Positions 1-10,277 of a stretch of DNA of 64,000 nt are shown piece by piece. Numbering within the stretch: the stretch's first letter is position 1; every line of letters begins with the position of its first letter. Source of the stretch: an uncultured bacterium (GTDB lineage: Bacteria; Actinomycetota; Coriobacteriia; Coriobacteriales; Coriobacteriaceae); NCBI GenBank assembly GCA_905215445.1, contig CAJMPZ010000001.1:48000-111999 (forward strand), read 5' to 3'. The notes below the pieces were generated by a model. It was not told the DNA's origin. It did not search any database and worked only from the letters and a program-made list of their open reading frames with translations. The translations under genes were made by a program, and so were the position numbers.

Positions 1-598
1 GCGAGAGCTCAAGGCCCTGGCTCACGATGGAGACGAGCTCCTCGTGGGTATGCGCGATGCCGCCGCCGGCGCCACCGAGGGTAAAGCTCGGGCGCAGTAC
101 GCAGGGATATCCCACGCGCTCGGCGATAGCCTCGGCGTCGGCCACGCTGTAGGCATAGCCCGAGCGCGCAACCTCCAGGCCGATCTCGGCCATGGCCTCG
201 TTAAAGAGTTTGCGGTCCTCGCCGCGCTCGATAGCGGCCAGGTCGCAGCCGATCATCTCGACGCCGTACTTGTCGAGCGTGCCGTCCTTTGCCAGCTCGA
301 CGGCGGCGTTCAGACCGGTCTGGCCGCCCAGCGTGGGCAGCAGCGCGTCCGGGCGCTCTTTCTTGATTACGCGCTCGATAAACTCGGCGGTGATGGGCTC
401 GACATAGGTGCGGTCGGCAAGACCCGGGTCGGTCATGATGGTCGCCGGATTGGAGTTGACCAGGATGACCTCAAAGCCATCCTCCTTGAGCACCTTGCAG
501 GCCTGTGCGCCGGAGTAGTCGAACTCACAGGCCTGGCCAATGACGATAGGGCCCGAACCAATAACGAGGATGCGCTTGATGTCAGTACGTTTAGGCAT
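1..598 (-). CDS. carB: carbamoyl-phosphate synthase large subunit, N-terminal part (cut by window edge)
   Basis: Only the first 199 codons lie in the window; the gene continues beyond base 1. The start [17 protein letters not shown], the dinucleotide-like loop GSGPIVIGQ, the stretch EFDYSGAQA and the block [12 protein letters not shown] are typical of the first ATP-grasp half of CarB, which makes carbamoyl phosphate from bicarbonate, ATP and ammonia channelled from CarA. The product feeds pyrimidine and arginine synthesis in the cytoplasm. The start lies one base after the carA stop codon, so the two are translationally linked in an operon read leftward. Confidence 0.95.
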   Translation of the reverse strand, partial: MPKRTDIKRILVIGSGPIVIGQACEFDYSGAQACKVLKEDGFEVILVNSNPATIMTDPGLADRTYVEPITAEFIERVIKKERPDALLPTLGGQTGLNAAVELAKDGTLDKYGVEMIGCDLAAIERGEDRKLFNEAMAEIGLEVARSGYAYSVADAEAIAERVGYPCVLRPSFTLGGAGGGIAHTHEELVSIVSQGLELS

Positions 599-599
599 G

Positions 600-2039
600 T
601 TAGTTCTCCTCGGTCGCAGCGTTCTCGGACTCGGCGAAATTCCAGCCGGCGAGGCGGTCCTTCGCGGTGTCGATGTCCAGGTAGTTCTCCTCGCCGTCCA
701 TGAGTCGCGTAAAGGCGGTAAAGAGATAGTGGGCATCGGTGGGGCCAGGCGAAGCCTCGGGGTGGTACTGGACCGAGAAACACGGGGCGTCGAGCAGCTG
801 GATGCCCTCGGCGGTGCCGTCGTTGAGGTTCACATGTGTCAGGCGAATGCGACCAAAGCGCTCGTTCATCACGACCGGCGCGATGCCGCGACGCACCCAG
901 GCGCGCAGGTCACCGTCGGCCGCATGCTCGGTTTCGCCGCCGGAAAGCTCCGGAATCAGTTTGCCCAGACTGGGGAACAGCAGGCCAAAGCCGTGGTTTT
1001 GCGCGGTGATCTCCACGCGACGGCTCACCAGATTCATAACCGGCTGGTTACCGCCACGGTGACCGAATTTAAGCTTTTCCATTTGGGCGCCGCAGGCCAG
1101 GCTGATCATCTGGTGACCGAGGCAAATGCCAAAGACCGGCACCTTGCCGATCAGCTGCTGTACCTGCTCATAGGTCTCCACCACGGCATCGGGGTCGCCG
1201 GGGCCGTTGGACAAAAAGACGCCATCGGGATTCATGTCGAGCACCTGCTGGGCGGGCGTATCCCACGGCACGACGGTGAGATCGCAGCCGGCACGGACCA
1301 GGCCCTCCAGAATACCGCGCTTCACACCGCAGTCGTAGGCGACCACTTTGTGACGGGCAGGAGCGGCAGCCGCAAGCGCAAAGTCATGCGTGGCAGGCAG
1401 GTCGGCGGCCACAAACTCGTGAGGCGCGGGGCAGCTTACGGTCTTGACCAGGTTCTCGCCTACCAGCGTGGGCGCAGCGGACAAGCGCTCGGCAAGCTCG
1501 TCGACGTCGAAGATCTCGGTCGAGATAATGCCCATCTTGGAACCATTGTCGCGCAGATGGCGCACCAGAGCGCGGGTGTCGATACCCTCGATAGCGACGA
1601 TGCCGTGAGCGCGCAGGTACTCCGGCACGCTGACGGCCGAGCGCCAGTTAGAAGGCGTGGCGCACATATCGCGAACGATCATGCCGCGCATAGCCGGAGC
1701 GCTCGCAGGGCGCACGGCGTCGCCGGGGAAGGCCGACTGGACATCGGTCTCGTCGATACCGTAATTGCCGATCTGCGGATAGGTCATGGTTACAATTTGG
1801 CCGGCATAACTCGGGTCGGTCATGACCTCAAAGTAGCCCTCGAGCGAGGTGTTGAAGCAGACTTCGCCGGTCGCGGTGCCCTCGGCGCCGCATGCACGTC
1901 CATAAAAAATGGTCCCATCCTCAAGATACAGGATACAGGGACCGCAGGTGCCCTTGCTGGTTTTGGCCAGCATATGCTGGCAAAGCTCGCTGGGCGCGAA
2001 GGTGCGGGCGGCAGCGCCCGCGGTATGGTTGTTCGCCAT
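600..2039 (-). CDS. carA: carbamoyl-phosphate synthase small (glutaminase) subunit
   Basis: A protein of 479 residues with the N-terminal CarA domain ([14 protein letters not shown], then [12 protein letters not shown]) and a class I glutamine amidotransferase domain. The nucleophile elbow reads FGICLGHQ, and the His/Glu pair is in [10 protein letters not shown]. It splits glutamine and passes ammonia to CarB. The start chosen is ATG at 2039, preceded by GGAAGGAGAATT; an in-frame start further upstream lacks such a site. About 40 extra N-terminal residues compared with typical CarA (an Ala-rich stretch before the conserved domain) are unexplained. It is first in the carAB operon. Confidence 0.95.
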   Translation of the reverse strand: MANNHTAGAAARTFAPSELCQHMLAKTSKGTCGPCILYLEDGTIFYGRACGAEGTATGEVCFNTSLEGYFEVMTDPSYAGQIVTMTYPQIGNYGIDETDVQSAFPGDAVRPASAPAMRGMIVRDMCATPSNWRSAVSVPEYLRAHGIVAIEGIDTRALVRHLRDNGSKMGIISTEIFDVDELAERLSAAPTLVGENLVKTVSCPAPHEFVAADLPATHDFALAAAAPARHKVVAYDCGVKRGILEGLVRAGCDLTVVPWDTPAQQVLDMNPDGVFLSNGPGDPDAVVETYEQVQQLIGKVPVFGICLGHQMISLACGAQMEKLKFGHRGGNQPVMNLVSRRVEITAQNHGFGLLFPSLGKLIPELSGGETEHAADGDLRAWVRRGIAPVVMNERFGRIRLTHVNLNDGTAEGIQLLDAPCFSVQYHPEASPGPTDAHYLFTAFTRLMDGEENYLDIDTAKDRLAGWNFAESENAATEEN

Positions 2040-2204
2040 AATTCTCCTTCCCGGTCTCACAGGACCGGCTTAAAGGTGTGTAGTTAGGCCTCGCGGTATT
2101 GTAACCGCAAGCATGCCTCATGGCGTTAATTTCATCAAATTGTTTACGAAATGATAATTATGACTTTCTATGCATAATGATTATTTAATCCCCGTCCCAG
2201 AAAA
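2040..2204 (-). promoter_or_regulatory. carA upstream region, AT-rich
   Basis: This leader and promoter stretch of carAB is markedly AT-rich compared with its surroundings between about 2140 and 2190. It contains TGCATAATGATTATT, which loosely resembles an arginine-repressor (ARG) box, and a small hairpin around 2091-2107 (CGGT...ACCG). I cannot place a convincing -35/-10 pair or any known pyrimidine attenuator here. Confidence 0.3.
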
Positions 2205-2240
2205 ATCATCCCGCGGGGCTTGTGGCTCACGCGGGATGAT
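2205..2240 (-). terminator. intrinsic terminator after the membrane-anchored protein gene
   Basis: Perfect 10-bp stem ATCATCCCGC / GCGGGATGAT, followed on the minus strand by a run of five T. It lies 6 bp beyond the stop of the gene ending at 2247 and closes the ABC-exporter operon. Confidence 0.85.
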
Positions 2241-2246
2241 GGCGTC

Positions 2247-3212
2247 TTACTTTTTCTTGTCCTGTTCCAGCAGATCGGACGGTGAGCGATCGGGCTTGCC
2301 GCCGCGGAAAATCTCGCGGCCATGCAGACGATGCTCCAGGTCACGTTCGGCCTTTTCCTCGTCAATCTTGGTCTGGCTCACCACCGGGTCCTCGATCAGC
2401 GACGAAACCGAGTTCACCTGTTTTTGAATGCGCTCGGCAATGGTGTCGTCCATGCTTACGATGCGCATCTTCCAGTCGATGCTCGTGGCGTTGGATGAGC
2501 TCTTGGTCCACACAAACGTCAAAATGGCGCTCTGATGACCCCGCGCGGGGAACATGCCAAAAAAGGAATCGTGCTGAATGTTGCTATCCTCGTCGATATA
2601 GGCGTGAACGTTATACACCACGCGGTCAATCTTGTCGTTGAGCAGGGCGTTGGTCGCAAGCGCAGCGGCCTGAATCTGCCCGTTGGACAGCAGCTCGAGC
2701 TCGTTGGCAGACGATGTGTCCAACACCGTCACCTCGACCGTGCCCGTACGCTCATCAGCTTCATCGACGGTAAAGTCGAGCGGGAACTGCGTAAAGCCGT
2801 TGCCCCACTCAAGGCCGCCCTTCAGCGCCGTCGAAACGGTATCCACCGAAACGCTCTCGGACAGGTTGGCGGTGTTCAGGCGTCGCATCACGCCGTAGCC
2901 AATCTGCATGCCCACAATCAGCACCAAGATGCCAATGACCACGGCCATGGCAGTCTTCGTAATGGTATGGCTCACCTGCGAGCCCGAAGGGTCGTCCTCG
3001 GACAGCGGGTCGATATGTTTTGCCTGGCTCGCGCGGTCCTCGCTGCGCAGCTGCGCTAGCGCCGCTTTGTCACCGCGCTTGGCCGCAGCCTCCTTCTCAC
3101 GCATGCGCTCGGTGCGCTTTTTGGCAAGCGTGGGATCCAAGACACCGGATGCATCGATTTCGGAGAATAACTCCGTCACTTCTTCCGGAGTCAAAGGGTT
3201 CTTGTCAGCCAT
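2247..3212 (-). CDS. membrane-anchored protein of unknown function
   Basis: A 321-residue protein I do not recognise. Residues 1-80 are charged and soluble (coiled-coil-like EKEAAAKRGDKAALAQL). One membrane segment follows at about 88-110 (TAMAVVIGILVLIVGMQIGYGVM). The remaining 210 residues form a predicted extracellular or membrane-surface domain without Cys or obvious catalytic motifs, ending in a very charged tail. The start at 3212 is preceded by AGGAAGTTT. It begins 19 bp after the ABC transporter stop, so it is probably co-transcribed and may work with that exporter; this is inference from position only. Confidence 0.75.
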   Translation of the reverse strand: MADKNPLTPEEVTELFSEIDASGVLDPTLAKKRTERMREKEAAAKRGDKAALAQLRSEDRASQAKHIDPLSEDDPSGSQVSHTITKTAMAVVIGILVLIVGMQIGYGVMRRLNTANLSESVSVDTVSTALKGGLEWGNGFTQFPLDFTVDEADERTGTVEVTVLDTSSANELELLSNGQIQAAALATNALLNDKIDRVVYNVHAYIDEDSNIQHDSFFGMFPARGHQSAILTFVWTKSSSNATSIDWKMRIVSMDDTIAERIQKQVNSVSSLIEDPVVSQTKIDEEKAERDLEHRLHGREIFRGGKPDRSPSDLLEQDKKK

Positions 3213-3231
3213 AAACTTCCTGTCATATCAA

Positions 3232-5004
3232 TCAGTCGAGCTCGTGCGCACGCGCACCTTCGAACTGCATTCGATAGTAACGGGCATAAGTGCCGCCACG
3301 GGCGAGAAGCTCCTCGTGCGTGCCACGCTCCACAACGCGACCATGCTCAACGGTCGCGATCTCATCGGCATGCTTAATGGTCGAAAGACGGTGGGCGATG
3401 ATAATCGTGGTGCGGCCGCGTGCCAGCTCTTCGAGCGACTCCTGCACCGCCTCCTCGCTCTCGTTATCCAAAGCACTCGTCGCCTCATCCAAAATAAGGA
3501 TCTTGGGGTTCTTGAGAAACACTCGCGCGATGGCAACACGCTGCTTCTGTCCGCCCGAAAGACGGCTGCCGCGCTCGCCCACGACCGTGTCATAACCCTG
3601 TGGAAGCGACTCGATAAAGGCATCGATGTTGGCGCGACGGGCGGCCTCGGCGATCTCTCCTGCCGTAGCGCCCGGCTTGCCGTAGGCGATGTTCTCGCCA
3701 ATCGTGCCGTCAAACAGATAGACATCCTGCTGCACCAGGCCGATGGCGCGACGCAGGCTCTGCTGCGTCACATCGCGCACGTCCTGGCCGTCGATGCTAA
3801 TGGATCCGGCAGCCACGTCATAAAAGCGCGGCAGCAGCGAACAGGTCGTGGACTTGCCACCGCCCGAAGGGCCAACCAAAGCGATGGTCTGCCCGGGCTT
3901 GATGGACAGATTCATATGGTCGATAACGGGACGCTCTTCGGCATCGCCCTCGCCCAGCTCAACGTCCTCGTAGTTAAAGCACACGTCGTGATATTCCACG
4001 GCGCCGGCAGTCACCTGCAGATCCGTGGCGCCCGGCTTGTCCTGGATATCCGGCACGGTCGAGAGCACCTCGTCCATACGCTTAAAGCCGGCGATAGCCT
4101 TCTGATACGTTTCGGCCGAATTGACGAGCGTCTCGAGCGGCGTGCAGAACAGCGAAATATAGAGTGCAAAGGTCGCCATATCGACCGCCTGCAGCTGTCC
4201 CTGGGCGACCAGCCAGCCGCCCAGCAGTACCACGATCACATAGAGCACACCCGAGAGCAGGCCATACGTCGCAGTATAGACGCCCATGGCGTGATACATG
4301 TTTTCCTTGGACGAAAGGTAGCGATTGTTGGAGGCGCGGAACTTAGAGCGCTCGGTCTCCTCATTGGCAAAGCTCTTGACCACGCGCATGCCCGCCAGCG
4401 AATCCTGCAGCTGCGCATTGATACCGCTGATTTTTTTGCGATTGTCGCTAAAGACCTCGCGCATGCGCATGTTCTGCCAAAACATGATGACCGCAAACGC
4501 TGCTGTCACCACAGCCATGGCAAGCGCCAGCACCGGGGCGATGGTAAAGAGGATCACAAACGAGCCGATAATCTCGATGCCGCAGATGATGATCCACTCG
4601 GGCACATGGTGCGCCGCCTCGCAGATATCGAACAGGTCGTTGACCACGCGGCTCATCATGTCGCCCGAGCTGTTGCGATCGAAGTATGCAAAGCTAAAGC
4701 GCTCGTACTGATCGAACAGGTCCTCGCGCATCTTGGACTCCATGCGCGCGCCCATCACATGGCCCCAGTAGCTCACAAAGTAGCGGCAGGCGCAGCGGAT
4801 GGCATACATCAGCACCAGTCCCACCGCAATCATACCGAGCGCCTGCATAATGGCAGCCTGACCCTGGGTAAACAACCCGCCGGTCAGATTGCGCAGAATA
4901 ATAGGAAACGCAAGGTCAATGGCAGCAAGCACCAGAGCACAAACAGTATCGGCAACAAAAAGCCCCGTCTGGGGCTCGTAATACGAGAGAAACCTTTTAA
5001 ACAT
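3232..5004 (-). CDS. ABC transporter, fused permease and ATPase (type IV exporter)
   Basis: A 590-residue half-transporter. An ABC transmembrane domain with about six membrane helices fills residues 1-310, and the nucleotide-binding domain follows. All ATPase motifs are intact: Walker A GPSGGGKST, signature LSGGQKQRVAIAR, Walker B ILILDEATSALD and the switch His in IIAHRLSTI. Such proteins act as homo- or heterodimers exporting drugs, lipids or peptides; the substrate cannot be read from the sequence. GAGGATTGC precedes the ATG. It leads a two-gene operon with the membrane-anchored protein downstream. Confidence 0.9.
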   Translation of the reverse strand: MFKRFLSYYEPQTGLFVADTVCALVLAAIDLAFPIILRNLTGGLFTQGQAAIMQALGMIAVGLVLMYAIRCACRYFVSYWGHVMGARMESKMREDLFDQYERFSFAYFDRNSSGDMMSRVVNDLFDICEAAHHVPEWIIICGIEIIGSFVILFTIAPVLALAMAVVTAAFAVIMFWQNMRMREVFSDNRKKISGINAQLQDSLAGMRVVKSFANEETERSKFRASNNRYLSSKENMYHAMGVYTATYGLLSGVLYVIVVLLGGWLVAQGQLQAVDMATFALYISLFCTPLETLVNSAETYQKAIAGFKRMDEVLSTVPDIQDKPGATDLQVTAGAVEYHDVCFNYEDVELGEGDAEERPVIDHMNLSIKPGQTIALVGPSGGGKSTTCSLLPRFYDVAAGSISIDGQDVRDVTQQSLRRAIGLVQQDVYLFDGTIGENIAYGKPGATAGEIAEAARRANIDAFIESLPQGYDTVVGERGSRLSGGQKQRVAIARVFLKNPKILILDEATSALDNESEEAVQESLEELARGRTTIIIAHRLSTIKHADEIATVEHGRVVERGTHEELLARGGTYARYYRMQFEGARAHELD

Positions 5005-5112
5005 GCAATCCTCGAAGAGAAATAAATAGCGTGAGAAATCCGGTTGAACCGGTCAGGCTGAAAACAAAGCGTCCCAACAAGCATAACGCCGATGTTCTGG
5101 CAGCGTCAGCGA

Positions 5113-5210
5113 AAACGTCCCTAAGCGAGCAAGGTGCCTTGAAAGAGGAGCGACGCGTACTTCGGTACGCGAGCGACGATTGAAAGGCAGATTGCCGCTT
5201 AGGGGCGTTT
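5113..5210. repeat. 98-nt three-tier inverted repeat (structured intergenic element)
   Basis: Nested pairing: outer arms AAACGTCCCTAAGCG (5113-5127) and CGCTTAGGGGCGTTT (5196-5210); middle arms GCAAGGTGCCTT (5129-5140) and AAGGCAGATTGC (5184-5195); inner hairpin CGCGTAC-TTCG-GTACGCG (5154-5171) with a UUCG-type loop. GAGCGA occurs on both flanks of the inner hairpin. It lies between the nudix gene and the ABC transporter gene, both on the minus strand, and contains no coding signal. Confidence 0.7.
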
Positions 5211-5223
5211 GCAGCGTCGACTC

Positions 5224-5251
5224 GTTACGCGGTTTGGTAAAACCGCGTAAC
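5224..5251 (-). terminator. terminator-like hairpin after the nudix gene
   Basis: GTTACGCGGTTT (5224-5235) is matched by AAACCGCGTAAC ending at 5251, directly against the nudix stop codon. The hairpin is perfect but there is no T-run behind it, so it may stabilise the mRNA end rather than terminate on its own. Confidence 0.5.
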
Positions 5252-5947
5252 CTAGAGCTCGGCCCCACCCAAGCGGTGCGCGATGCTGTCGCAGGCAAGC
5301 GCGCCTACGACGGTCTTGGCGTCTTCGATCTTGCCGTCGAGCACGGCGTCGATCAGCTCGTGCAGCGGCACCAGGTCCACGTTGACAAACTCGTCATCAT
5401 CGGGGTTGGGCGCATCAAACTCGAGCTTGGTAGCCAAGTAGATGCGGATGATCTCGTCGCAAAAACCGCAGGTCGTGACAATAGACGTTAAAAAGCGAAT
5501 GCGCCCGGCCTTAAAGCCCGTCTCCTCATGCAGCTCGCGCCTGGCACAATCGAGCGGGTCCTCGCCTGGGTCGAGCTTGCCGGCGGGAATCTCAACCGTC
5601 ACGCGGTCGATGGCGGTGCGGTACTGACGCACCAGTACGATCTTGCCGCTCTCGGTCAGCGCCACAACGGCCGCCGCACCCGGATGGCGAACGATATCGC
5701 GGGCGCTGCGGTGACCGTTGGGCAGCTCAACCTCAAGACGGTGGACGTCGAGGATCTTGCCCTTCCAGGCGCACTCCTCCGAAAGAATCTTCTCGTGCAG
5801 CTCGGCATCGTGCGGGTCGTCGTCGCCCAGCACCAGCGCCGGCTCGTCAGCGACCTCGCCACCAGGCTCGCCCTCGGCGTGCCCATACATGCGGCTGTCC
5901 TCTTCGACGATTTGCGCGTCCACGAGCTCTTCGTTCTTCTCGTCCAT
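5252..5947 (-). CDS. Nudix hydrolase, ADP-ribose pyrophosphatase type
   Basis: A 231-residue protein with a full Nudix box (GKLDPGEDPLDCARREL, then HEETGF) at about residues 129-150. The core from LDVHRLEVELPNG through VRQYRTAIDRVTVEIPAG matches ADP-ribose pyrophosphatases, which hydrolyse ADP-ribose to AMP and ribose 5-phosphate. The first 60 residues are acidic and not part of the fold. Of two close ATGs I chose 5947, because the AGAGGA motif touches the upstream one and is correctly spaced for this one. It starts 21 bp after purD, so it is likely in the same operon. Confidence 0.88.
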   Translation of the reverse strand: MDEKNEELVDAQIVEEDSRMYGHAEGEPGGEVADEPALVLGDDDPHDAELHEKILSEECAWKGKILDVHRLEVELPNGHRSARDIVRHPGAAAVVALTESGKIVLVRQYRTAIDRVTVEIPAGKLDPGEDPLDCARRELHEETGFKAGRIRFLTSIVTTCGFCDEIIRIYLATKLEFDAPNPDDDEFVNVDLVPLHELIDAVLDGKIEDAKTVVGALACDSIAHRLGGAEL

Positions 5948-5968
5948 CCGTCTCATTCCTCTCGGATT

Positions 5969-7273
5969 TTAAGCATCCCAGGCGTCGCGGCCGCGCAGCG
6001 CGCGCAGGCCAATGTCGTGACGCAGGGTCTTGCCCTCAAAATCGATCTTCTCGCAAGCCTCGTAGGCAAGGTTGCGAGCGTTCTCGAACGTGTCGCCCAG
6101 CGCGGTCACGGCGAGCACGCGGCCGCCGTTGGTCACGAGCTGGCCGTCCACCACGGCGGTGCCGGCGTGATACACGGTCACGTTCTCCATGGCCTCGGCA
6201 TCCTCGATGCCGGTGATGACCTTGCCTTTCTCGTAGCTGCCGGGATAACCCGCGCTCGTCAGGACAACGGCCACCGCCCACTCGTCACGCCAATCGAGCT
6301 CAATCTGGTCGAGCTCGCAGTTGGCGCAGGCAAGCATGACCTCGACCAGGTCGTTCTTAAGGCGCGGCAGCACGACCTGCGTCTCGGGGTCGCCAAAGCG
6401 GGCGTTAAACTCCAGCACCTTGGGGCCGGCGGGGGTAAGCATAAAGCCGCCGTACAGGCAGCCACGGTAATCGATGCCCTCGGCGGCGAGCTCGGCCACG
6501 GTCTGCTCCATGACCTTCACCATGGTGGCGTGCTCCTCGTCGGTCACGATAGGCACCGGGCTGTAGACGCCCATGCCGCCCGTGTTGGGACCAAGGTCGC
6601 CCTCAAGCGCGCGCTTGTGGTCCTGCGAGGTGGCCATGGGGCGCACGGTCTTGCCGTCGGTAAAGGCCAGCAGCGAGCACTCAGGGCCAACGAGCATCTC
6701 CTCGATAACCACGGTGTTGCCGGCGTCGCCAAAGGTGCCGCCAAAGCACTCGCGCACGGCCTCTTCGGCCTGCGAAAGCTCGGTTGCCACAATAACGCCC
6801 TTGCCCGCGGCAAGACCGTCGGCCTTCACGACCAGCGGAGCGCCCTGCTCGCGCACATAGGCGAGAGCCGAAGTCTCGTCGGTAAACGAGCCGTAGGCGG
6901 CCGTCGGAATGCCCGCGCGCTCCATGAGCTGCTTGGAGAACAGCTTAGAGCCCTCCATCTGAGCGCCCTCGGCACCCGGGCCAAAGCAGGGAATACCCGC
7001 CGCGCGCACGGCGTCGGCCACGCCCGCCACGAGCGGAGCCTCGGGGCCAATCACCACGAGTCCGCATCCGTGGCTCTGTGCAAACGCCGCCACGGCAGCA
7101 GGATCGCAATCGTCGAGAACCACGTTCTCGCCGCAGCTCGCGGTGCCGCCGTTGCCCGGGGCGATGTAGAGCTTGCCGGCGCGCGGTGATGCCGCGAGCT
7201 TGGCTGCCAAAGCATGCTCGCGGCCGCCGCTGCCCAACAACAGGATGTCGATGGTTTGAGTGTCCGCCTTCAA
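5969..7273 (-). CDS. purD: phosphoribosylamine-glycine ligase
   Basis: A 434-residue ATP-grasp enzyme of the normal family length. It begins with ILLLGSGGREHALAAKL; KADGLAAGKGVIVA and EFNARFGDPETQ are the ATP-grasp signatures of GAR synthetase. It joins glycine to phosphoribosylamine, the second step of purine synthesis. The reading frame starts with TTG at 7273, well placed behind GAGGAGG. The upstream neighbour on the same strand is purA, with a hairpin between; the nudix gene follows. Confidence 0.95.
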   Translation of the reverse strand: MKADTQTIDILLLGSGGREHALAAKLAASPRAGKLYIAPGNGGTASCGENVVLDDCDPAAVAAFAQSHGCGLVVIGPEAPLVAGVADAVRAAGIPCFGPGAEGAQMEGSKLFSKQLMERAGIPTAAYGSFTDETSALAYVREQGAPLVVKADGLAAGKGVIVATELSQAEEAVRECFGGTFGDAGNTVVIEEMLVGPECSLLAFTDGKTVRPMATSQDHKRALEGDLGPNTGGMGVYSPVPIVTDEEHATMVKVMEQTVAELAAEGIDYRGCLYGGFMLTPAGPKVLEFNARFGDPETQVVLPRLKNDLVEVMLACANCELDQIELDWRDEWAVAVVLTSAGYPGSYEKGKVITGIEDAEAMENVTVYHAGTAVVDGQLVTNGGRVLAVTALGDTFENARNLAYEACEKIDFEGKTLRHDIGLRALRGRDAWDA

Positions 7274-7330
7274 GGGTGCCTCCTCTATGGATTAACGGCC
7301 CGTCAACCATGCGGGCCCATTACAAGCAAA

Positions 7331-7370
7331 TATACCCCTCGGCCGCCCATCCGGGCTGCGAAGGGGTATA
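7331..7370 (-). terminator. hairpin after purA
   Basis: TATACCCCT and AGGGGTATA form a 9-bp outer stem around a smaller GCCC/GGGC hairpin. The minus-strand continuation is TTTGCTTG, a weak T-tract. It separates purA from purD and could be a leaky terminator. Confidence 0.55.
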
Positions 7371-7393
7371 TCGCAATAACCAAATAACGCCGA

Positions 7394-8689
<1,296 letters not shown>

Positions 8690-8772
8690 TTACATACATG
8701 GACTGTCTGCGCGCCACACGGCAGGCAGAAGCACAAAACATTCCCAGTATACCCGTGCAACGGGCGCCTGTC

Positions 8773-10164
8773 CTACTCCTCGGTATGCACCCCATCAAGC
8801 TCATAGAACTTGGTAGATGCCGGCAGGAACATCAGGTCGACGTCGCCGATCGGGCCCGAACGGTTCTTGGCCACGACAATACGCGTGACGCCCTCGTCGG
8901 GTCGGTCGTCGCGCGAGGCCTCAGCCTCGTCGGCGGAACGGTCCAAGAACATGACGATATCGGCGTCCTGCTCGATGGAGCCCGATTCGCGCAGGTCGGA
9001 AAGCTGCGGGCGCTTGCCGGTACGGGATTCGACCTGACGCGACAGCTGAGACAGCGCGATCAGCGGGATCTTGAGTTCCTTGGCCATAATCTTTAAGCCA
9101 CGAGACATCTCGGAGACCTCGACGGTGCGGCTCTCGGAACGGCGTCCCGGCGGAGGACTCACCAGCTGCAGGTAGTCCAAGATAATGATGGCCTTCTCCT
9201 TGTTGTGGAGCATGCGGCGGCTCTTGGCGCGAATCTCGGTCACCGTGGTGCCGGGCGTATCGTCAATCAGAATATCAAGCTTGGACAAGGTCTGCGTGGC
9301 CTCGTTGATATTGGCCCACTGCTCGGGGCTAATGCGACCCATGCGAAAATCACTGATCGAAATCATGGCATAGGCGCAAATCAGGCGCTGGGCAATTTCC
9401 TTGCCCGACATCTCCAGCGAGAAAAAGCCGACGGTGTAGCCCGCAGCGGCGGCATTGAGCGCCAGGTTTAGAGCGAACGAGGTCTTACCCACGGCGGGGC
9501 GGGCGCCGATAATGATGAGCTGGCCCTCACGGAAGCCCATAAGCATGCGGTCGAGTGACGGGAAGCCCGTGGGAACGCCCACTGCCTGGCCACCGGCCTG
9601 GCACACTTCCTCGGCCTCGTTATAGGCCTCGACCATAAACTCGGTCAGTGTCTTGTAGCTCGACTTAACCTCGCGCGCCGTAACCTTGAGCAGCTTGCTC
9701 TCGGCCAGCTCCACGACCTCTTTGGTATCGGTGGGGGCGTTGTAGGCCAGCGCGTTAATCTCGTTGGTGGCACCAATCAGCTCACGCAGCATCGAATCGC
9801 GACGAACGATGGCGGCATGGTGCTGCCAGTTGACGAGCGACAGGGTCTGACCCATCAGCTCCAAAATGTACGCCTCGCCGCCCACGGCATCGAGCTTGTT
9901 GATGCTTCGCAGGTAATCGATCAGCGAGATGGAGTCGATGGGAATGCGACTGTTGTACATATCGACCATCGCGGTATAGATGGTCTTATGAATGGGCCGG
10001 TAGAAATCATCGGGCTGCAGCTCGACCTGGGCTTCTTCGACCACCTCGGGCGATAGCAGCATGGCGGCCAGTACGTTGGCCTCTGCATCTTGGTTTTGGG
10101 GGAGACCCAACTTGGAGCCGCGGTCCTCGACCGTCAGCCATGTCTCCCTATCGTCATATGCCAT
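8773..10164 (-). CDS. dnaB: replicative DNA helicase
   Basis: A 463-residue DnaB with the N-terminal primase-interacting domain (PQNQDAEANVLAAML) and a RecA-like ATPase domain (Walker A GARPAVGKTS at about residue 210, Walker B IIILDYLQLV, and SQLSRQVE). It unwinds DNA at the replication fork as a hexamer. No intein is present. Three ATGs occur in a row at the start; ATG at 10164 has TGAGGA at the best distance. In most relatives dnaB directly follows rplI; here 3.1 kb of nested insertion sequences lie between them. Confidence 0.95.
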   Translation of the reverse strand: MAYDDRETWLTVEDRGSKLGLPQNQDAEANVLAAMLLSPEVVEEAQVELQPDDFYRPIHKTIYTAMVDMYNSRIPIDSISLIDYLRSINKLDAVGGEAYILELMGQTLSLVNWQHHAAIVRRDSMLRELIGATNEINALAYNAPTDTKEVVELAESKLLKVTAREVKSSYKTLTEFMVEAYNEAEEVCQAGGQAVGVPTGFPSLDRMLMGFREGQLIIIGARPAVGKTSFALNLALNAAAAGYTVGFFSLEMSGKEIAQRLICAYAMISISDFRMGRISPEQWANINEATQTLSKLDILIDDTPGTTVTEIRAKSRRMLHNKEKAIIILDYLQLVSPPPGRRSESRTVEVSEMSRGLKIMAKELKIPLIALSQLSRQVESRTGKRPQLSDLRESGSIEQDADIVMFLDRSADEAEASRDDRPDEGVTRIVVAKNRSGPIGDVDLMFLPASTKFYELDGVHTEE

Positions 10165-10269
10165 GAGCATCCTCATTCATATCGCTTGCGAGCATCCATA
10201 GTATCAGCCACAGCTTTAAATCGAGGCGCGCCTTAACAATCATCACCGAACCAAACGGATGAACGGTCC

Positions 10270-10277
10270 CTTATGTG
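10270..10277. repeat. left 8-bp target duplication of the outer IS
   Basis: CTTATGTG directly abuts the outer inverted repeat beginning at 10278. The identical octamer sits at 13382-13389 just outside the other end. Confidence 0.85.

Noticed and set aside
540..2087. Long plus-strand frame opposite carA (and similar long antisense frames opposite purD, purA, typA, gyrA, gyrB, dnaN, rlmN and the M28-like gene)
   Set aside because: These are mirror frames caused by high third-position GC. They have His/Gly/Ala/Val-rich shadow composition, no ribosome sites and lie fully inside well-recognised genes.
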